The notes: a model not told the origin generated them from the sequence alone. Shown: positions 32,506-44,447, counted from the first letter of the stretch. The stretch: DNA of 64,000 bases from Dysidea avara (GCF_963678975.1 NC_089272.1:38624391-38688390), one strand, 5' to 3'. Program-made: numbers and translations.

Positions 32506-33654
32506 TGGTCTCTAATCCAAAATGGTATTGAGCGTAAAGTCATTAGAATTCGTTATAATAAGATCTTTGTCCAGAACAAACTACATGGCCAAATCATTAA
32601 CTCCTCATTCATCCTTTCCCAATCTCCACAAACTGAAAGTGCAATGGAGTTCTCCAACAATTGACTAGTTCCTGGTACACCCTACAACACTTCTCTTAAC
32701 TTAATAAATGATTCAAATGCTTTTACAATTGATAATTCTGACATAATTTCTAGTGACGTCAATACTGGAAATAGCATCAATAACTTACATGATTTCAATC
32801 AACATTCTATCCCACATGACACTCAACCAAATGATCTGCACATTTGCTTAATGAATACCAGAAGTCTTGTCAACAAACTATCCAATTTCCAATCTTTTAT
32901 TTGTTCATCTGATTTTAGCATTTTGTGTATCACCGAGACTTGGCTATCTAAAGATATATTTGACAATGAAATAATACCCAGTGGCTATACCATTTATCGT
33001 AAAGATAGAGATTCTAGAGGTGGGGGTGTTTTACTTGCTGTAAAGGATAACATCACTAGTAGTCAATTGTCATCCCCACCTCATGTTGAAATCTTAACTG
33101 TTCTCATCTCTACATCAAATCCATTTATAATCAGTGTTGTTTACATTTCTCCAAACTCTTCTGATACTTACCATGAATTGCTGCATAGTTACCTTACCAA
33201 TTTAGTCAACGAATCAAGTCCAATTATTCTCTTGGGAGACTTCAATCTCCCTGATGTCAACTGGGCCACTTATAGTGGTTCCTTACCAAAATCTAACACA
33301 TTTTGTGACTTACTGTTTCAGCTAAACCTCTTTCAACTGATTGATGAGCCAACCCATAATCAAGGAAATACTCTGGACTTAATAATCACTAACAATGAAG
33401 ATATTGTGTACAACATATCTATTCATCCCCATTACCAACCGATATCATCTGATCACTTTATTGTCACCTTAAGTGTTAAGTCACATGCAGACCATATACC
33501 CTCACACACTCCACTAGTTATCTAAGTTGATTACTCTAAAGCCAATTATCCTGGCCTCATCAATTATCTATCTCATATTGACTATACTACCTGTGAACAG
33601 CTATCTGACATAGACTCTATCTGGCTCTTTATTAAGAACAATATCACTAGGGGA
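32506..33654 (+). pseudogene. LINE copy 2: end of ORF1-like region and AP endonuclease
   Basis: After the hAT element the frame reads IQNGIERKVIRIRYNKIFVQ to a stop at 32664. The endonuclease domain resumes at about 32830: MNTRSLVNKL, ITETWLSKDIF, RGGGVLLAV, LGDFNLPDVNW, ISSDHFIVTL. The catalytic Asn, Glu, Asp and His positions are all present. A stop at 33525 interrupts the connection to RT. Confidence 0.75.
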
Positions 33655-34617
33655 ATGGACCTGTTTATTCCTAAAATTAGAACCAGCTCTTCTCAGTTTC
33701 CTAAATGGTACACTTCAAATATACGCCATCAGATTAAGTGTCTTCAGACTCTACGAAAGAAATACAAATCTCATCCTACTGATCACAATTTGAATTGTAT
33801 AAAAACAGCAGAAGATAACCTCCAAAACAGCATCCAACAAGCCAAGGCCAACTTTGAAGCAAATCTAGTCCACAATTGTGCCTTCAGTAATGACTCAAAA
33901 ATATATCAGCATGTAAGAAACATCACTAAATCTACTTCTATCCCAGCTACAGTCTTCTTTGATGATAGTTCTGCCACCCATAACATTGATAAAACTACTT
34001 TGTTCAACAGGTACTTTTACTCTGTGTTCTCTCAGAGTACCTACTCCTTACCTCTAATTGAGGACATGCCTTCTACAAATTCTACCATTGACTCCATCAA
34101 TATCACTGAAGACGAAGTCCACACTGCTTTACTATCTCTTGACTCTTCAAAGGCGACTGGTATTGATGGAATTAGTCCTTCTGTCCTAAAAAACTGTGCT
34201 ATTGTTTTAACCAAACCTTTACACCATTTATTTTCATATGCCATTTACCATTGTTGTCTTCCTTCCAAATGGCAGATACATTGCATCACCCTTATTTTCA
34301 AAGCTGGCAACAAAAATTGTGTTACTAATTATAGACCTATATCCCTACTCTGCATTGTGTCCAAGGTACTCGAACATAAAGTTACAAAATCTATTTCTAG
34401 TCATATCTCTACCTCACAATTTGGATTCATGAAAGGGCGCTCAACTTTGCAACAATTTCTTATCTTCCTCAAAGACATTTATGAGCACAAAACCCAAACA
34501 GACATAATCTATTTAGATTTTTCCAAAGCTTTCAACCGAGTTCCTCACAATGAACTACTCTTAAAATTGTGGCATTACTGGCAACCTGTGGTGGTGGTTC
34601 AAATCATATCTCTATAA
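33655..34617 (+). pseudogene. LINE copy 2: reverse transcriptase N-terminal half
   Basis: Reads SSKATGIDGISPSVL, NYRPISLLCIVSKVLEHK, SQFGFMKGRSTLQQFLIFL and LDFSKAFNRVPHNELLLKL, then breaks at 34617 by a frameshift in the region equivalent to AGITGTLWAWF of copy 1. Confidence 0.75.
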
Positions 34618-35679
34618 TAGATACCAATGTGTACGACTCAATGATTCCTACTCAACGCTACTTCCAGTTTTATCAGGTGTGCCCCAGGGGAGCATCCTTG
34701 GCCCACTTTTGTTCTTAGTTTTCATTAACGATTTGTATCTATCCATTCATCACTCCTATGCTTTATCTTTTGCAGATGACACTAAATGCTACAAACTCAT
34801 TTTTGAACTACTTGATTCCATCAAACTCCAGGATGACCTCAACTCCTTATTTGACTGATCTCAAGACTCAAACTTATCTTTTAACACCAAGAAATTTATT
34901 CACCTCTCCTTTAATACAAAGTTCCCAACTTCTTACAACATTGATGATTCCTCGATAATATCTAGTAACACCCATCATGACCTTGGTATCATTCTATCTA
35001 CCAACCTGTCCTGGAGAAACCACTATCACCACATTTCATCCAAAGCTTATCGAACCCTAGGATTGCTTAGACATACATTCAGCCATTCTATTAACACTAC
35101 AACTAAAAGAACTCTGTACATAGCACTAGTAAGGTCTCAGCTCCTGTATTGTTCCCCATTGTGGCATTCCTACCTTATCCAAGATATCTCTGCTCTTGAA
35201 AGAATACAGCGCCGAGCTACCAAATACATCCTCAACGATTATGTTTCTGATTATAAAACTCGCCTTATCAAGCTCAACCTACTACCATTATAATGTATAT
35301 TTATGACCAGTGTGACATTCTGTTTTTCATAAAATCAATTCAAAATCTATCTGATCATTTCAACATCCGGACCTTCGTCAAATTCTGTCATCATTCTACT
35401 AGGTCTTCTTCCAGTAACAAACTTGAACATGTTTTTACGTCATCTAATCAACAAAGAAACTTCTACTTCAACAGACTTCCTCGAACCTTCAACAGCTTAC
35501 CAATAATTGACCTAACTCAACCCTTTATCACCATTAAATTTCAACTAACTAAAATCCTATGGCAGCATTTTACGAGAAACTTCAATCCAGACAACCAGCA
35601 TAGTTTCCATTTTACATGTCCTTGTAGCATCTGCTCCAAACATCCCATGCCACCTAACTTTGATACATTTAGCAGCTAA
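34618..35679 (+). pseudogene. LINE copy 2: reverse transcriptase C-terminal half, frameshifted
   Basis: Across frames: YQCVRLNDSYSTLLPVLSG VPQGSILGPLLFLVFINDL, FADDTKCY (catalytic box), HHDLGIILSTNLSW, RATKYILNDYVSDYKTRL and a tail ending CPCSICSKH. At least three frame changes and a TGA at about 34857 are present. Confidence 0.7.
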
Positions 35680-35848
35680 TTGTAATTATATAAGTAATGA
35701 TGAGTACTTAATCTAAGTTATGGGATCTGGTACTTACCAGATTATCTTTAGTGCAATTGTATACAAACTCACTTTTATTGTTGTGCATGCAACCATGTAC
35801 ACCTGTAACATTGCACTATAAAGCTAATAATTGAATTGAATTGAATTT

Positions 35849-35958
35849 TAATCTACATTATACGCTTGTCACAACTACATCTATATAGTGTACATGTCAT
35901 GCCTTTCTTTGGTTCGTTGTAAAAATCTGTAATATCTTCTAGCTATAGTTTTTTATTT
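35849..35958. other. Short unassigned gap between LINE and repeat R
   Basis: AT-rich sequence with no recognisable feature. Confidence 0.3.
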
Positions 35959-35959
35959 C

Positions 35960-37094
35960 ATACAAAACTACCTTTTGTTTAGCGTGTTGCAAAGCATGTG
36001 TGACATGCATAGTTGTAAGAGCAGATAACAAAAAATAGGTAAGGTGCATGAAGGGCTTAAGTAGCATGGCTGGTTGAGAGTGAGAAGCATATTCTTACTA
36101 TGCAAAACATGCTCTATTAAAGGAGTCTGGGGGAATACTCCCAACAGGAAAGTTGAAGAGTAGTCTTCTGAAATTGATTTTGGTAACAAAGGTGACTGAA
36201 TTTTACTAAAATCTGCATCTAAATGTTTGTTTGGACACATGACTGCTCTATTAGAGTAGCTGACTGCTCTATTAGAGTATATCTTGATAATTGGAAGTGG
36301 AGAGGGTGGAAGGACTTTAGCCCCTTCTCTTTATGCTACACCCAGTGCATTTCAAAAAAATGCATTTCAGTGCTAAAAGCTCTTCGGAATAGTCGATAAG
36401 TCATTTTGTGGAGTCCCACAGTAGCGTACTGATCGCTAAATGGTAAAATTTTATGACTCTTTGGAAATTCAATTAGATTTTGTACCACACCTATTCATTT
36501 TCATGGCTAATTATACCTGAAAGGTAGCTTTGAACTGATAAAACCGTGCCGGAAATCCTGCTTTGCCCGATTATAGAGGTCACAACACACCGTTGTAGCT
36601 CCGCTTACGAGTAGAGGAATGAAACAAACATGGCTGCTTAGAAAGTACATGTATTCCCCTAACAGTCAGTGGTGGTTGTGAGGAATTTCATCTTTTAGTG
36701 GAGGATTGCTGGGCGGTGTCCGATGAAAGAGGTAAACTTCCGATATTAGAGGTTTTCGGACAGTCACTTTAATCGGCCGTAGCAAAGCAACCACAAAAGC
36801 TTTCCAGCCCAAATTTTGGTATAGTGCTAGGCTACGTGTGAAGTTTATCCATGGAAAAATTCAGAAGATTTGGCGTGGTAGTTTCTGAGCAAAAGTGTCC
36901 GATTATAGATGGCGTCCGACAATAGATCGCTTACTCTATGTGATCAATTCAGTAACTCAATGTAATGCCATGCAAGTTGACTCATTAGAACTTTTGAAAA
37001 GTAATTTAAAGACAATTAACAATGTAAACGATTTAGACCAAGCAGTGTAATAAGAGCAGTGGCTATAATCTGTACTGGAATGCTTTATTAGAGT
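35960..37094 (-). repeat. Dispersed repeat 'R', copy R2 main part
   Basis: In reverse complement it matches R1 left (18075-18555) plus R1 right (26690-27135) without interruption. It continues at 37474-37535 and 44448-44590 beyond four later insertions. It has paired ctctattagagt motifs at 36242-36280. No coding capacity found. Confidence 0.75.
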
Positions 37095-37473
37095 CAGGGG
37101 CAGAGGAAGTAGTTGATATGAAGGGGGCTGACCAGTGGTGGATCCAGACTAAAAAATGGAACTGAAGCACTACATTGTCTCTGGTTTGATAAGGTGAGAC
37201 CAAAAAAAAAGAAAAGGTCGCAACCAGCTGACAATATCTAGCTGCCCACCTCACCAGCTACGAATTTATGCTGATAAACTACATAAAAATCCTTACATAG
37301 CTCACTACAAACTGCTCTGATACTGTGATTGCTTTATTAGAGTGACTGCTCTATTAGAGTATCTCGATCTTGATCACGATTTTCAGCCCCACTCCAAGAA
37401 GGATAATTTCGCGTGATATCATTCTGAGGGGGGGCTTCAGCCTCCTACCCCCCCCCCCTTTCCGCCGCCTATG
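37095..37473. mobile_element. hAT-like MITE, ATTAGAGT duplication
   Basis: 379 bp. Left end CAGGGGCAGAGGAAG, right end ..ccgccgcctatg. It is flanked by ATTAGAGT at 37087-37094 and 37474-37481, an exact 8-bp duplication that lies in the recurring ctctattagagt motif. Shares its left end with 12834-12995. Confidence 0.75.
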
Positions 37474-38065
37474 ATTAGAGTACATTACGATGACTGCTCT
37501 ATTAGAGTATCTCAATCTTTTTGATGCAAATTCAACAGGGCCGTACGGAGGGGGGTTTCAGGAAACCCCTTTGGATTTTATACAGTGTTTGAAGCATTAA
37601 GAAATCGATACTTCACAGGGGCGAATCCAGGAGCCAGCAAGGGGAGGGGCACAAACAAGTTAAGTTGTAGGTGGTTGGGGAGATCCAGATTCTCTTGCTA
37701 GTTGCTACATTTTGAAGCAGCAAATAATCACCTCTTAGTAGTGTCTCACTGATGATTTTTTGTCACTTTGGCCTTTGAAGATGGTTGTGGAGTCTTAAAA
37801 GCTGGTAAAAGGCTCCAAACGTCTTAAACAACAGCAACAGGATAATTAATTTTAGAGGCATTTAGTAAGCACGAAGGTGCAGGGTAACAATTTGACAGCT
37901 AGTTTGTTATTGGTTTCAGGTGGAATTGTAATGAGTGCTAGTAAAACGTGCATACTTTCATGAGCTATATAGCTAAACTTATCTTGAAAAGTTTAGTATT
38001 TTAATCACAAGTATCGCTGGCTCTTCCACGAGGGGGGCGGGGGAATTTGCCCCAAATGCCACATC

Positions 38066-38276
38066 TGACGGGTATAGTGGTACCTGTGGGGAAAGGTATC
38101 CTGGTTACAGCATCAAATGACAATGCTAACGCTAGCTGGAACGAGGAGGTTCGCCGTTCCACGTGTTCACTACAACTCTTAATAACGCACTACACACATG
38201 TGAGCATAATAATACAGAAACCCACAATAACTACAATAACTGTTACTTAATAGTTAGTGTTCAGATCTTCGGGACA
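38066..38276 (-). repeat. BEL/Pao 3' LTR
   Basis: 211 bp, over 95% identical by eye to the LTR at 43978-44192. Next to it lies a run of about 21 G (38282-38302; C on the coding strand) rather than a purine-rich tract, and the pol frame runs through it into the LTR, ending at 38261. Confidence 0.9.
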
Positions 38277-40444
38277 TCCTCGGGGGGGGGGGGGGGGGGG
38301 GCACGTAGGGTTGCAATCCACTGCTTCACCAGCTGTTGTCCCTTCTTGGCTGCCTCACGTGTTGGTTGACAAACAGGGGTATCAATTGTAGACTGTCCTG
38401 GTTGATCATCAGCTGGTGTATTTGTAGATGTCTCTACCGTTATTTCAAGTGGATACAGACGAGCAATTGGACGGTTATTTCTGCCAGTAGTAGTGCGTAT
38501 ATTGGCAGACCGGATCATCCCATCAGCACCCTTGTTGACTGATTCGATTACTGCCATTCTCCAGTTGATCCTTGCTGCATCATCATGGACAAGCACTATA
38601 TCTCCTGCTTTGACCTCTTGGTGATTATTGCCAGTTACTCTGTGTGTCTCCCTTAACACTGTGAGATATTCACTTTTCCATCGGTTTTCAAAGTGTTGGA
38701 TTATAATAGCCTGTCTCTTAGCTCTGTGTCTGACCTCAGGACCATTCATATAATTGGGATCACAAATCTCATCTTCCTGTACAGTGGTATGGGGCAGTTT
38801 GACAATTCTCCGGCCATGAAGTAAATGTGAGGGAGTTATTGGACTCAAATCACTGATGTCAGGTGACACATATGTAAGTGGGCGGTCATTTAGGATCGCT
38901 TCCACCTCAACAGTAATGGTTTGCAGACTCTCTAGAGTGGCATGTGTCCTGCCCAATGTCTTCTTTAGAGTAGATTTAGTTAAGCCTATGAGACGCTCCC
39001 AAAAGCCCCCAAACCATGGGGGCTTTTGGGAGCGTACTTCCAAAAGCCCCCATGGGTATGAACTTCCACTCCAGTTCTTGGGTATGAACTTCCACTCCAC
39101 TCCCTTATGTGCAAGAGCATCAGACAATTCAGTAGATGTGAGCAATGCTTTCAGTTCCTCTGCTGCTGCCAAAAAGGTAGAGCCATTGTCTGATAGTAGT
39201 AACCTAGGGAGGGATCTTCTTCCAGCAAATCTACGAAATGCTTGTAGAAAGCATTCTACTGACAGGTCGTTGACAATTTCCAAGTGGACTGCTCGGCATA
39301 CAGCACAGGTAAACAAACAGAGGTAAACCTTACGTTCTCCTTCAGTGGTACGGACGTACAATGCGCCAGTAAAATCCACTCCAGTAATGTTGAAGGGATT
39401 TGTGTAAGTGACTCTGGACTTCACAAGTGGAGGGGGATCAGGAATGGCGTAAGGCTTTCCACTAGATTTCTTGCATACCACACACTTACGGATAATGGAC
39501 TTAATCCGTTGGCGAGCAGAAGGTATCCAATAGGTTTGCCGTAAGGTGGTCAATGTTGCATTAACTCCGCTGTGAAGATGTTTGATGTGAGCATTCTGGA
39601 TGACGAGTGTTGTAAAATGATGGTGTGTTGGCAGTAAGTAGGGAAATTTAGCAAGTTCTGAAAGGGGTGCATTGTGAATGCGCCCTCCGCAACGTAGAAG
39701 GTTGTTGTTGTCAAGAAATAATCTCAGTTGCCTTACTAGTGGTAAACGGTTGCGGCCTGATGGTATGTTGGTTATTTCCTTGGCAAAGACAGTGTTTTGG
39801 GTATCATGTATCCATTTAAGGTTAGCTTGTGTTAACTCAGATGCTGTTAGAGGTCCTGTCTTTTGTGATGAGCTAGAATGTTTGGCATTGTTAATGAATC
39901 GACACACAAAGGCAGTAACAGCTAGTAATTTGTTTAACTCACTGAAATGTGTTACATCTATGAGATGATGGAGTCCAGCCTTAGGTGCTTCAGTGGTGTC
40001 AACTGGTAGAACATCAACCTCTTCATCTGTGTCTGTTTGTATGAGTAGTGTTTCTGCATTTGGCCATATTGGCCATCTGGATGGGGAAGTTAACCATGTT
40101 GGACCATGTTTCCATTGAATAGACAAGTTCAATTGATCAAAGGTTATTCCTCGGGTGAGCAGGTCAGCCGGAGTGTCAGCAGATGGGCAGTATTTCCATT
40201 CCGTTGAAACTGATCGTATTTCCTTGATACGATTGCTGACAAAGGGCTTCAATGGTTTCTTGCTGGTAATCCAGGAGAGAACAATCTGGCTGTCTGACCA
40301 GAAACAAACATTAGTGCCAATGTTGATAGATGTTGAGATAAAACTGTACAGTCTTGTGCCAAGTACAGCAGCCATCAACTCGAGTCTAGGTAGTGTGTGC
40401 TGCTTGAGGGGTGCAGCTCTTGCTTTTGACATTAGTATTGCCGA
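38261..40444 (-). pseudogene. BEL/Pao pol: RNase H and integrase portion
   Basis: Follows the TAA at 40445 in the same frame. It reads the RNase H region (LPRLELMAAVLGTRL, FWSDSQIVLSWI, NPADLLTRG-like SADTPADLLTRG) and a zinc-binding integrase N-terminus (HIKHLHSGVNATLTTLRQTY then CVVCKK). The integrase core follows with VDFTGALYVR, LSDNGSTFLAA and the Glu-containing GFWERLIGLTK, then a chromo-like C-terminus (AGDIVLVHDDAARINWRMAV). About 20 extra residues between FIPKNW and PWFGGFWE (about 39003-39075) come from a local rearrangement. The C-terminus is a proline run from the C homopolymer. Confidence 0.85.
38993..39099. repeat. Local inverted and direct repeats in BEL/Pao integrase
   Basis: ACGCTCCCAAAAGCCCCC (38993-39010) faces its complement at 39018-39035, with a third partial copy at 39041-39055. 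GGGTATGAACTTCCACTCCA is directly repeated at 39054-39073 and 39080-39099. It looks like a template-switch rearrangement that stayed in frame. Confidence 0.8.
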
Positions 40445-40843
40445 TTATGTTCCTTGTTGAAGGTATGCTACAGCTCCATATGCATGTGGACTGGCATCTG
40501 CAAAGATGTGCAGTATAACTTCAGCCGATGGTGTTATCGTAATGCACTGGCGTGGAAATTGCATTACTGTGGCTCGGGTAATGTCTGTGGCAATTTTGAA
40601 CCAGGTCTTACTCAGATCGTCACTCAGTAACATGTCCCATTTCAATTCTTGCTGCCATAGTTGTTGTAGGAACAATTTGGCGGCAATAGTAACAGGTGTT
40701 ATTAGTCCTAGTGGATCAAAGATGCTGGAGGTCCACTTCAAGATTTCTCTCTTCGTTGCCATCAAGGTGAACATTGTGGTATCTGGATCAGGTAAAGCAC
40801 ATATTGTGTCTGAGTGAGTGTCCCACCACAAGCCAAGTACTTA
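40445..40843 (-). pseudogene. BEL/Pao pol: RT-RNase H connection (Pao peptidase-like region)
   Basis: In frame between two stops. Contains LWWDTHSDTI, TKREILKWTSSIFDPLGLIT and VILHIFADASPHAYGAVAYL. TKR..L...a.iFDPLG...P and FaDAS..aYgav are hallmarks of the BEL/Pao region downstream of RT. Both flanking TAA codons are single-base nonsense changes in an otherwise continuous frame. Confidence 0.85.
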
Positions 40844-43640
40844 AACTGGATTCGTGCTGTCAGCTACATTGCGTGCAAGTGCCACACTGTTCAATTGTGT
40901 ACTGTTGGATGCCCAGGACCGCAAATTAAAGCTAGCACTGCCTAGAATGGATCTGGATTGCTTGAAGTATTCAACAGCAGCTTCTTCATTGCAGGAGCCT
41001 GACACTACATTGTCAACATAGATATTACAAAGGAGATCTCTGGATGTTGAAGAGTTGTTCTGGTTCAGATGGTGGTGTATGGTAGCATTGAGCATAAAGG
41101 GAGAGCATGTTGCTCCAAATAATACAACCTTAAATCGGAATGTCACAAAGGGGCTGGTCGGATCACTTGGGTTGGAAAGCCAAAGGAAACGAGTAAAATC
41201 TCTGTCTGCTTCATCTAGATGTACGTGCAAGAATGCCTTTTCTATATCTGCAGAAAACGTGAAGTTGTGTAGACGAAAACGTAATAGGATTGAGCAAAGA
41301 TCATTCAGGAATGGAGGTCCAGAGTTGAGACAATCATTCAGACTAGGTGTATTTGGTGATGGTTTACAGCTGCAGTCATACACAATTCGGATTGGTGTAG
41401 TTGATGATTCCTTTCTCACAGGGTGGTGAGGAATATAGTGCACAGAGTTGGATGTAGACCTTTCATCAACTCTCTCAATAAACCCCTTCCTTTCCTGTTC
41501 TTCAATGATGTTACCATAAATTCTGAGCAGGTGAGGAGTTTTGGCCAGTCGATAGATCATAGATCTGGTGCGCTTGGCACAGATGATGTAATTAGATGGT
41601 AGAGCAGGGTGGTTAGTCTTCCACGGAAACTTGAGACAGTACGTACTATCAGACTGTAGTGTGATGTTGTTGTTCAAGAATTCTTGTAGAAAATCTGTAT
41701 CAGTGATCTGTTTCATTGGTGTGGTGCCGATAGATTCCATCTTCCAGAAGTTGTCACAGTCTGTATCTTCAGTGATACAAGAAAATGTCAGAACCTGTGT
41801 GCAGGTGATGTAGGCTGATTGGGGAAGGGGCAGTGGACCAGATAGGAGATAACCCAATCTTGATTGAACAGCAGTTGGTCCATTGCCACGGATTATTCTA
41901 TCTTGTATGAATTGCCAATAATAGTCCGCTCCAATCAAAATGGAAATGTGGAAATTCTCATCACTGGTCACGGGATGTGCTAGTGGCAATTCCTGTAGAT
42001 ACGGAAGCTTGTCTAGATGAGTACGGACACTGTTTCGAATTAGAGCAGCAAGTTTTGGTACAATTAATGCTGATATAGGTATGTGGCCATTGTGAAGTGT
42101 TTCAATTAGCACAGATGCTATGGCTAGTCTTCTGGAAGTTGATACTTGTTCACCAAAGGATGATACAGAGATGTTCTCATGTTTGCTGGGTTGGAGTTGT
42201 AGTTGGTTGGCAAGCTCTTGAGTGATAAAGGAGCGTTGGGCACCCTCATCGAATAGGATGTGGCCTTCCACAGTGGTTTCTCCAGCTGACACATTGGCAA
42301 TAGCTGTCTTTAACAGGCAGACACTGGTGGAAAGTGCAGAAAGTGATGTAGTGTCTGCTGCTTCATTGTGAGTTCTAGCAGTAACTGTATGGCTTGCAGT
42401 GGTGGTATTCTGAGGAACTGTTTGAGTTACAGTGGTGGTGGCCTGAGGAACTGTATGAGCTGCAGTAGTAACTGTCTGAGGAACTGTATGAACTGGTGTG
42501 ACAGGTGGCATCTGTGAAGGTGGTTCAATGTTAGTGGTGAAGGCATGGAATAGACTCGTATGGTGTTTCTTATGACAGTCTCTGCAGGTAAACTTTGAAG
42601 TGCATTGGGACACCCTGTGACGTGCCAGACAATTGAAACAAAGACCTGCATTCTTGATAATGGTGAGACATTCCTTGGGGGATGAGATTGTTGTGCACTG
42701 ATTAGGTCTATGCATCCCTTTACAAAAAACACAGGTGGGCTCCTTCTTGGGTCTTTCACGTGTCATCCCTTTGTTGGTGGTCATATGGAAGGAACTGGTA
42801 GTCGATATAGGATGTGTCTTTCGGCCAGAGTGTTGGCCAGCTTCAAATACGTGTATTTCCTTCAAGATACTACTCATTAGTTCGTTAATGTTCCACTCGG
42901 TGTTGTAGTGGTCTTGAGCCATACGTGCTTTAGTATCAGCTGGTAGTTTGTTTAAAATCACGGTAGTTAGCAACGTACCGTAGGAATCAGAGGATGTTCC
43001 CAATGCTGAAAGTGATCTTGTGTGACTTTGAATAGTGTCGTAGAACGATTGTAGACTGCTCAAATTATTGGATGGGGCTGGTACATTTAACAGTGCTTCC
43101 ATATGAGCATCAACTAGCTTGAATTGCTGACCAAACCTTTCTTTCAGTACGGCAACTGATTCTACATAGTTCCTGTCAGTTAGGGGAAACCCACTAATTA
43201 CTCGAGCTGCGTCTCCTTCCAGCTGGGCACGAAGGTAAGCAAACTTCTGGATGTTTGAAAGATTGGGATTTGAGTCCACTCCAGCAGTAAAAGAGTCCCA
43301 GAATGTCTGCCACTGCAACGCACTTCCATTGAAGGTTGGTAGCGTTAATTTTGGAAGCCTACTAAAGTTGTGTGTATCTCTTGACTGAGAGGTGTCAATA
43401 GCTTGATTAGCAGTGTCCTTCTTCAATTGTGCTGGCTCAGCAGCCAATGTGTGTACTGGCTTCTTGACTACTTCAGTCTCTTGCATTGAATCAGTCTCTT
43501 GCATTGTATCAGTCTCTGTAGTAGCTGAGGGTGGGTGGGATGTCAGGGTCTGGTGATCACGTTCTTGAATAACTGAGACTGGGGGCTGACTAGCCTTCCT
43601 GACAAATTCTTCCACAAACGCGATTTTCTCTTCCAGCTCT
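40844..43640 (-). pseudogene. BEL/Pao gag-protease-RT
   Basis: The 924-residue frame (43615-40841) has in order: a gag region (LPKLTLPTFNGSALQWQTFW, LRAQLEGDAARVISG) of the DUF1759 type, and zinc-knuckle-like cysteines (CVFCKGMHRPNQC, CFNCLARHRVSQC, CRDCHKKHH). A DUF1758-type retroviral-like protease follows with LFDEGAQRSFI, where Asp-Glu-Gly-Ala stands in place of the usual Asp-Ser/Thr-Gly. RT comes last with FSADIEKAFLHVHL, VLFGATCSPFML and IYVDNVVSG; the YVDN form of the catalytic box also occurs in other Pao-type elements. The stop at 40841 truncates it. Confidence 0.85.
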
Positions 43641-43907
43641 GACAGGTGGATCAGTAAGTTCAGTTTCTAACTCCCCTTCGTCTTGGATAGTTGCCGAAAT
43701 GTCATCGTTCAGTTTACTAATAATGGCCTCCTTTGTCTTAAGCTGTGCAACTGTAGTAGCGAACACCAACCTTCGTGAGTCCGAGATAACTTCTGAGTTT
43801 ACGGCACTTAGTTCGCATGATATCGCTTCTTCCACCTTCGCCAGTAACTTTGTTATGCTAGCCTTGCAACCCCATCTCTTGACGCGGAGGCGTTGTGTAT
43901 CCTCCAT
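43641..43907 (-). pseudogene. BEL/Pao gag N-terminus, frameshifted from the rest
   Basis: The likely natural start is ATG 43907 (MEDTQRLRVKRWGCKAS), about 70 bp inside the 5' LTR. It continues LLAKVEEAISCEL and AIISKLNDDISATIQ (helical). Near 43640 the frame must shift by one base to reach ELEEKIAFVEEFVRKA of the main gag. I read this as an indel, though a programmed shift is not excluded. Confidence 0.65.
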
Positions 43908-43977
43908 CCGGTTTGTCACAGCACCAATGACGGGTATAGTGGTACCTGTGGGGAAAGGTATCCTGGTTACAGCATCA

Positions 43978-44192
43978 ATGACGGGTATAGTGGTACCTGT
44001 GGGGAAAGGTATCCTGGTTACAGCATCAAATGACAATGCTAACGCTAGCTGGAACGAGGAGGTTCTCCGTTACACGTGTTCACTACAACTCTTAATAACG
44101 CACTACACACACGTGAGCATAATAATAATACAGAAACCCACAATAACTACAATAACTGTTACTTAATGGTTAGTGTTCAGATCTTCGGGACA
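43978..44192 (-). repeat. BEL/Pao 5' LTR
   Basis: Matches 38066-38276. On the internal side the last ~50 bp of the LTR (tgacgggtatagtggtacct...gcatcaa) is duplicated at 43927-43977. The sequence after it, TGGTGCTGTGACAAACC on the coding strand (about 43925-43909), is in primer-binding-site position. Confidence 0.85.
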
Positions 44193-44447
44193 CCATCCTG
44201 GATCCGCCATTGCTTCAGGTTTCCAGAGTCTGGAAGCTGTCATGGAACAGGACACATTTTAAACTTTTATCTTAGTTAAATAATAGTTTCTAACATGATA
44301 ACAATGCTTATAGCATTGTTCTGAATGGTGAAAAGATCGAGATACTCTAATAGAGTAGTCAGGCAATATAAACTATAAACTACTCTAATATAACAGTCAC
44401 TTAGCTATAGTGGAAACCCCTTTTCAAACTTCCTGCGTACAACCCTG

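Larger units (their letters stand above)
30560..35848 (+). mobile_element. CR1/L2-like LINE copy 2 (PHD-finger type), with two nested insertions
   Basis: The same family as the LINE at 1135-5190, in + orientation. The 5' leader lies at about 30565-30670, coding sequence at 30671-35679, and the 3' UTR ends in (aattg)n at about 35830-35848. It carries a SINE (30929-31224) and a hAT-like element (31796-32505). Several stops and frameshifts mark an old copy. Confidence 0.8.
38066..44192 (-). mobile_element. BEL/Pao LTR retrotransposon, 6.1 kb
   Basis: Both LTRs, gag-pol coding capacity with BEL/Pao domain order, and a near 5-bp duplication (ACATC 38061-38065, CCATC 44193-44197). LTRs read TG...CA on the minus strand (TGTCCCGAAGATC ... 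CCCGTCA). The body holds one gag frameshift (about 43640) and two in-frame stops (40841, 40445), so this copy is defective. It sits inside the 37616-44212 MITE. Confidence 0.9.
37616..44212. mobile_element. CAGGGGCG-ended MITE, CTTCA duplication (interrupted by BEL/Pao)
   Basis: Left end CAGGGGCGAATCCAGG, right end CCTGGATCCGCCATTG. CTTCA is present at 37611-37615 and 44213-44217. Without the retrotransposon it would be about 470 bp and is a sibling of 27330-27839. Confidence 0.8.
37536..44447. mobile_element. Outer CAGGG-ended TIR element (interrupted)
   Basis: Left end CAGGGCCGTACGGAGG, right end CCTGCGTACAACCCTG. It is flanked by AATTCAA at 37529-37535 and 44448-44454. Without the nested element it would be about 310 bp. 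Its right part (44218-44447) includes the motif gatactctaatagagtagtc (about 44338) and matches the interior of the 19807-22213 element in reverse. Confidence 0.75.

Noticed and set aside
38282-38302. Polypurine tract of the BEL/Pao element
   Set aside because: The run is C on the coding strand, not purine-rich, and lies in the end of the coding frame.
44000-44036. Gag start inside the 5' LTR (frame from 44036)
   Set aside because: The frame runs through LTR and duplicated LTR sequence; ATG 43907 downstream of the likely primer-binding site is more plausible.
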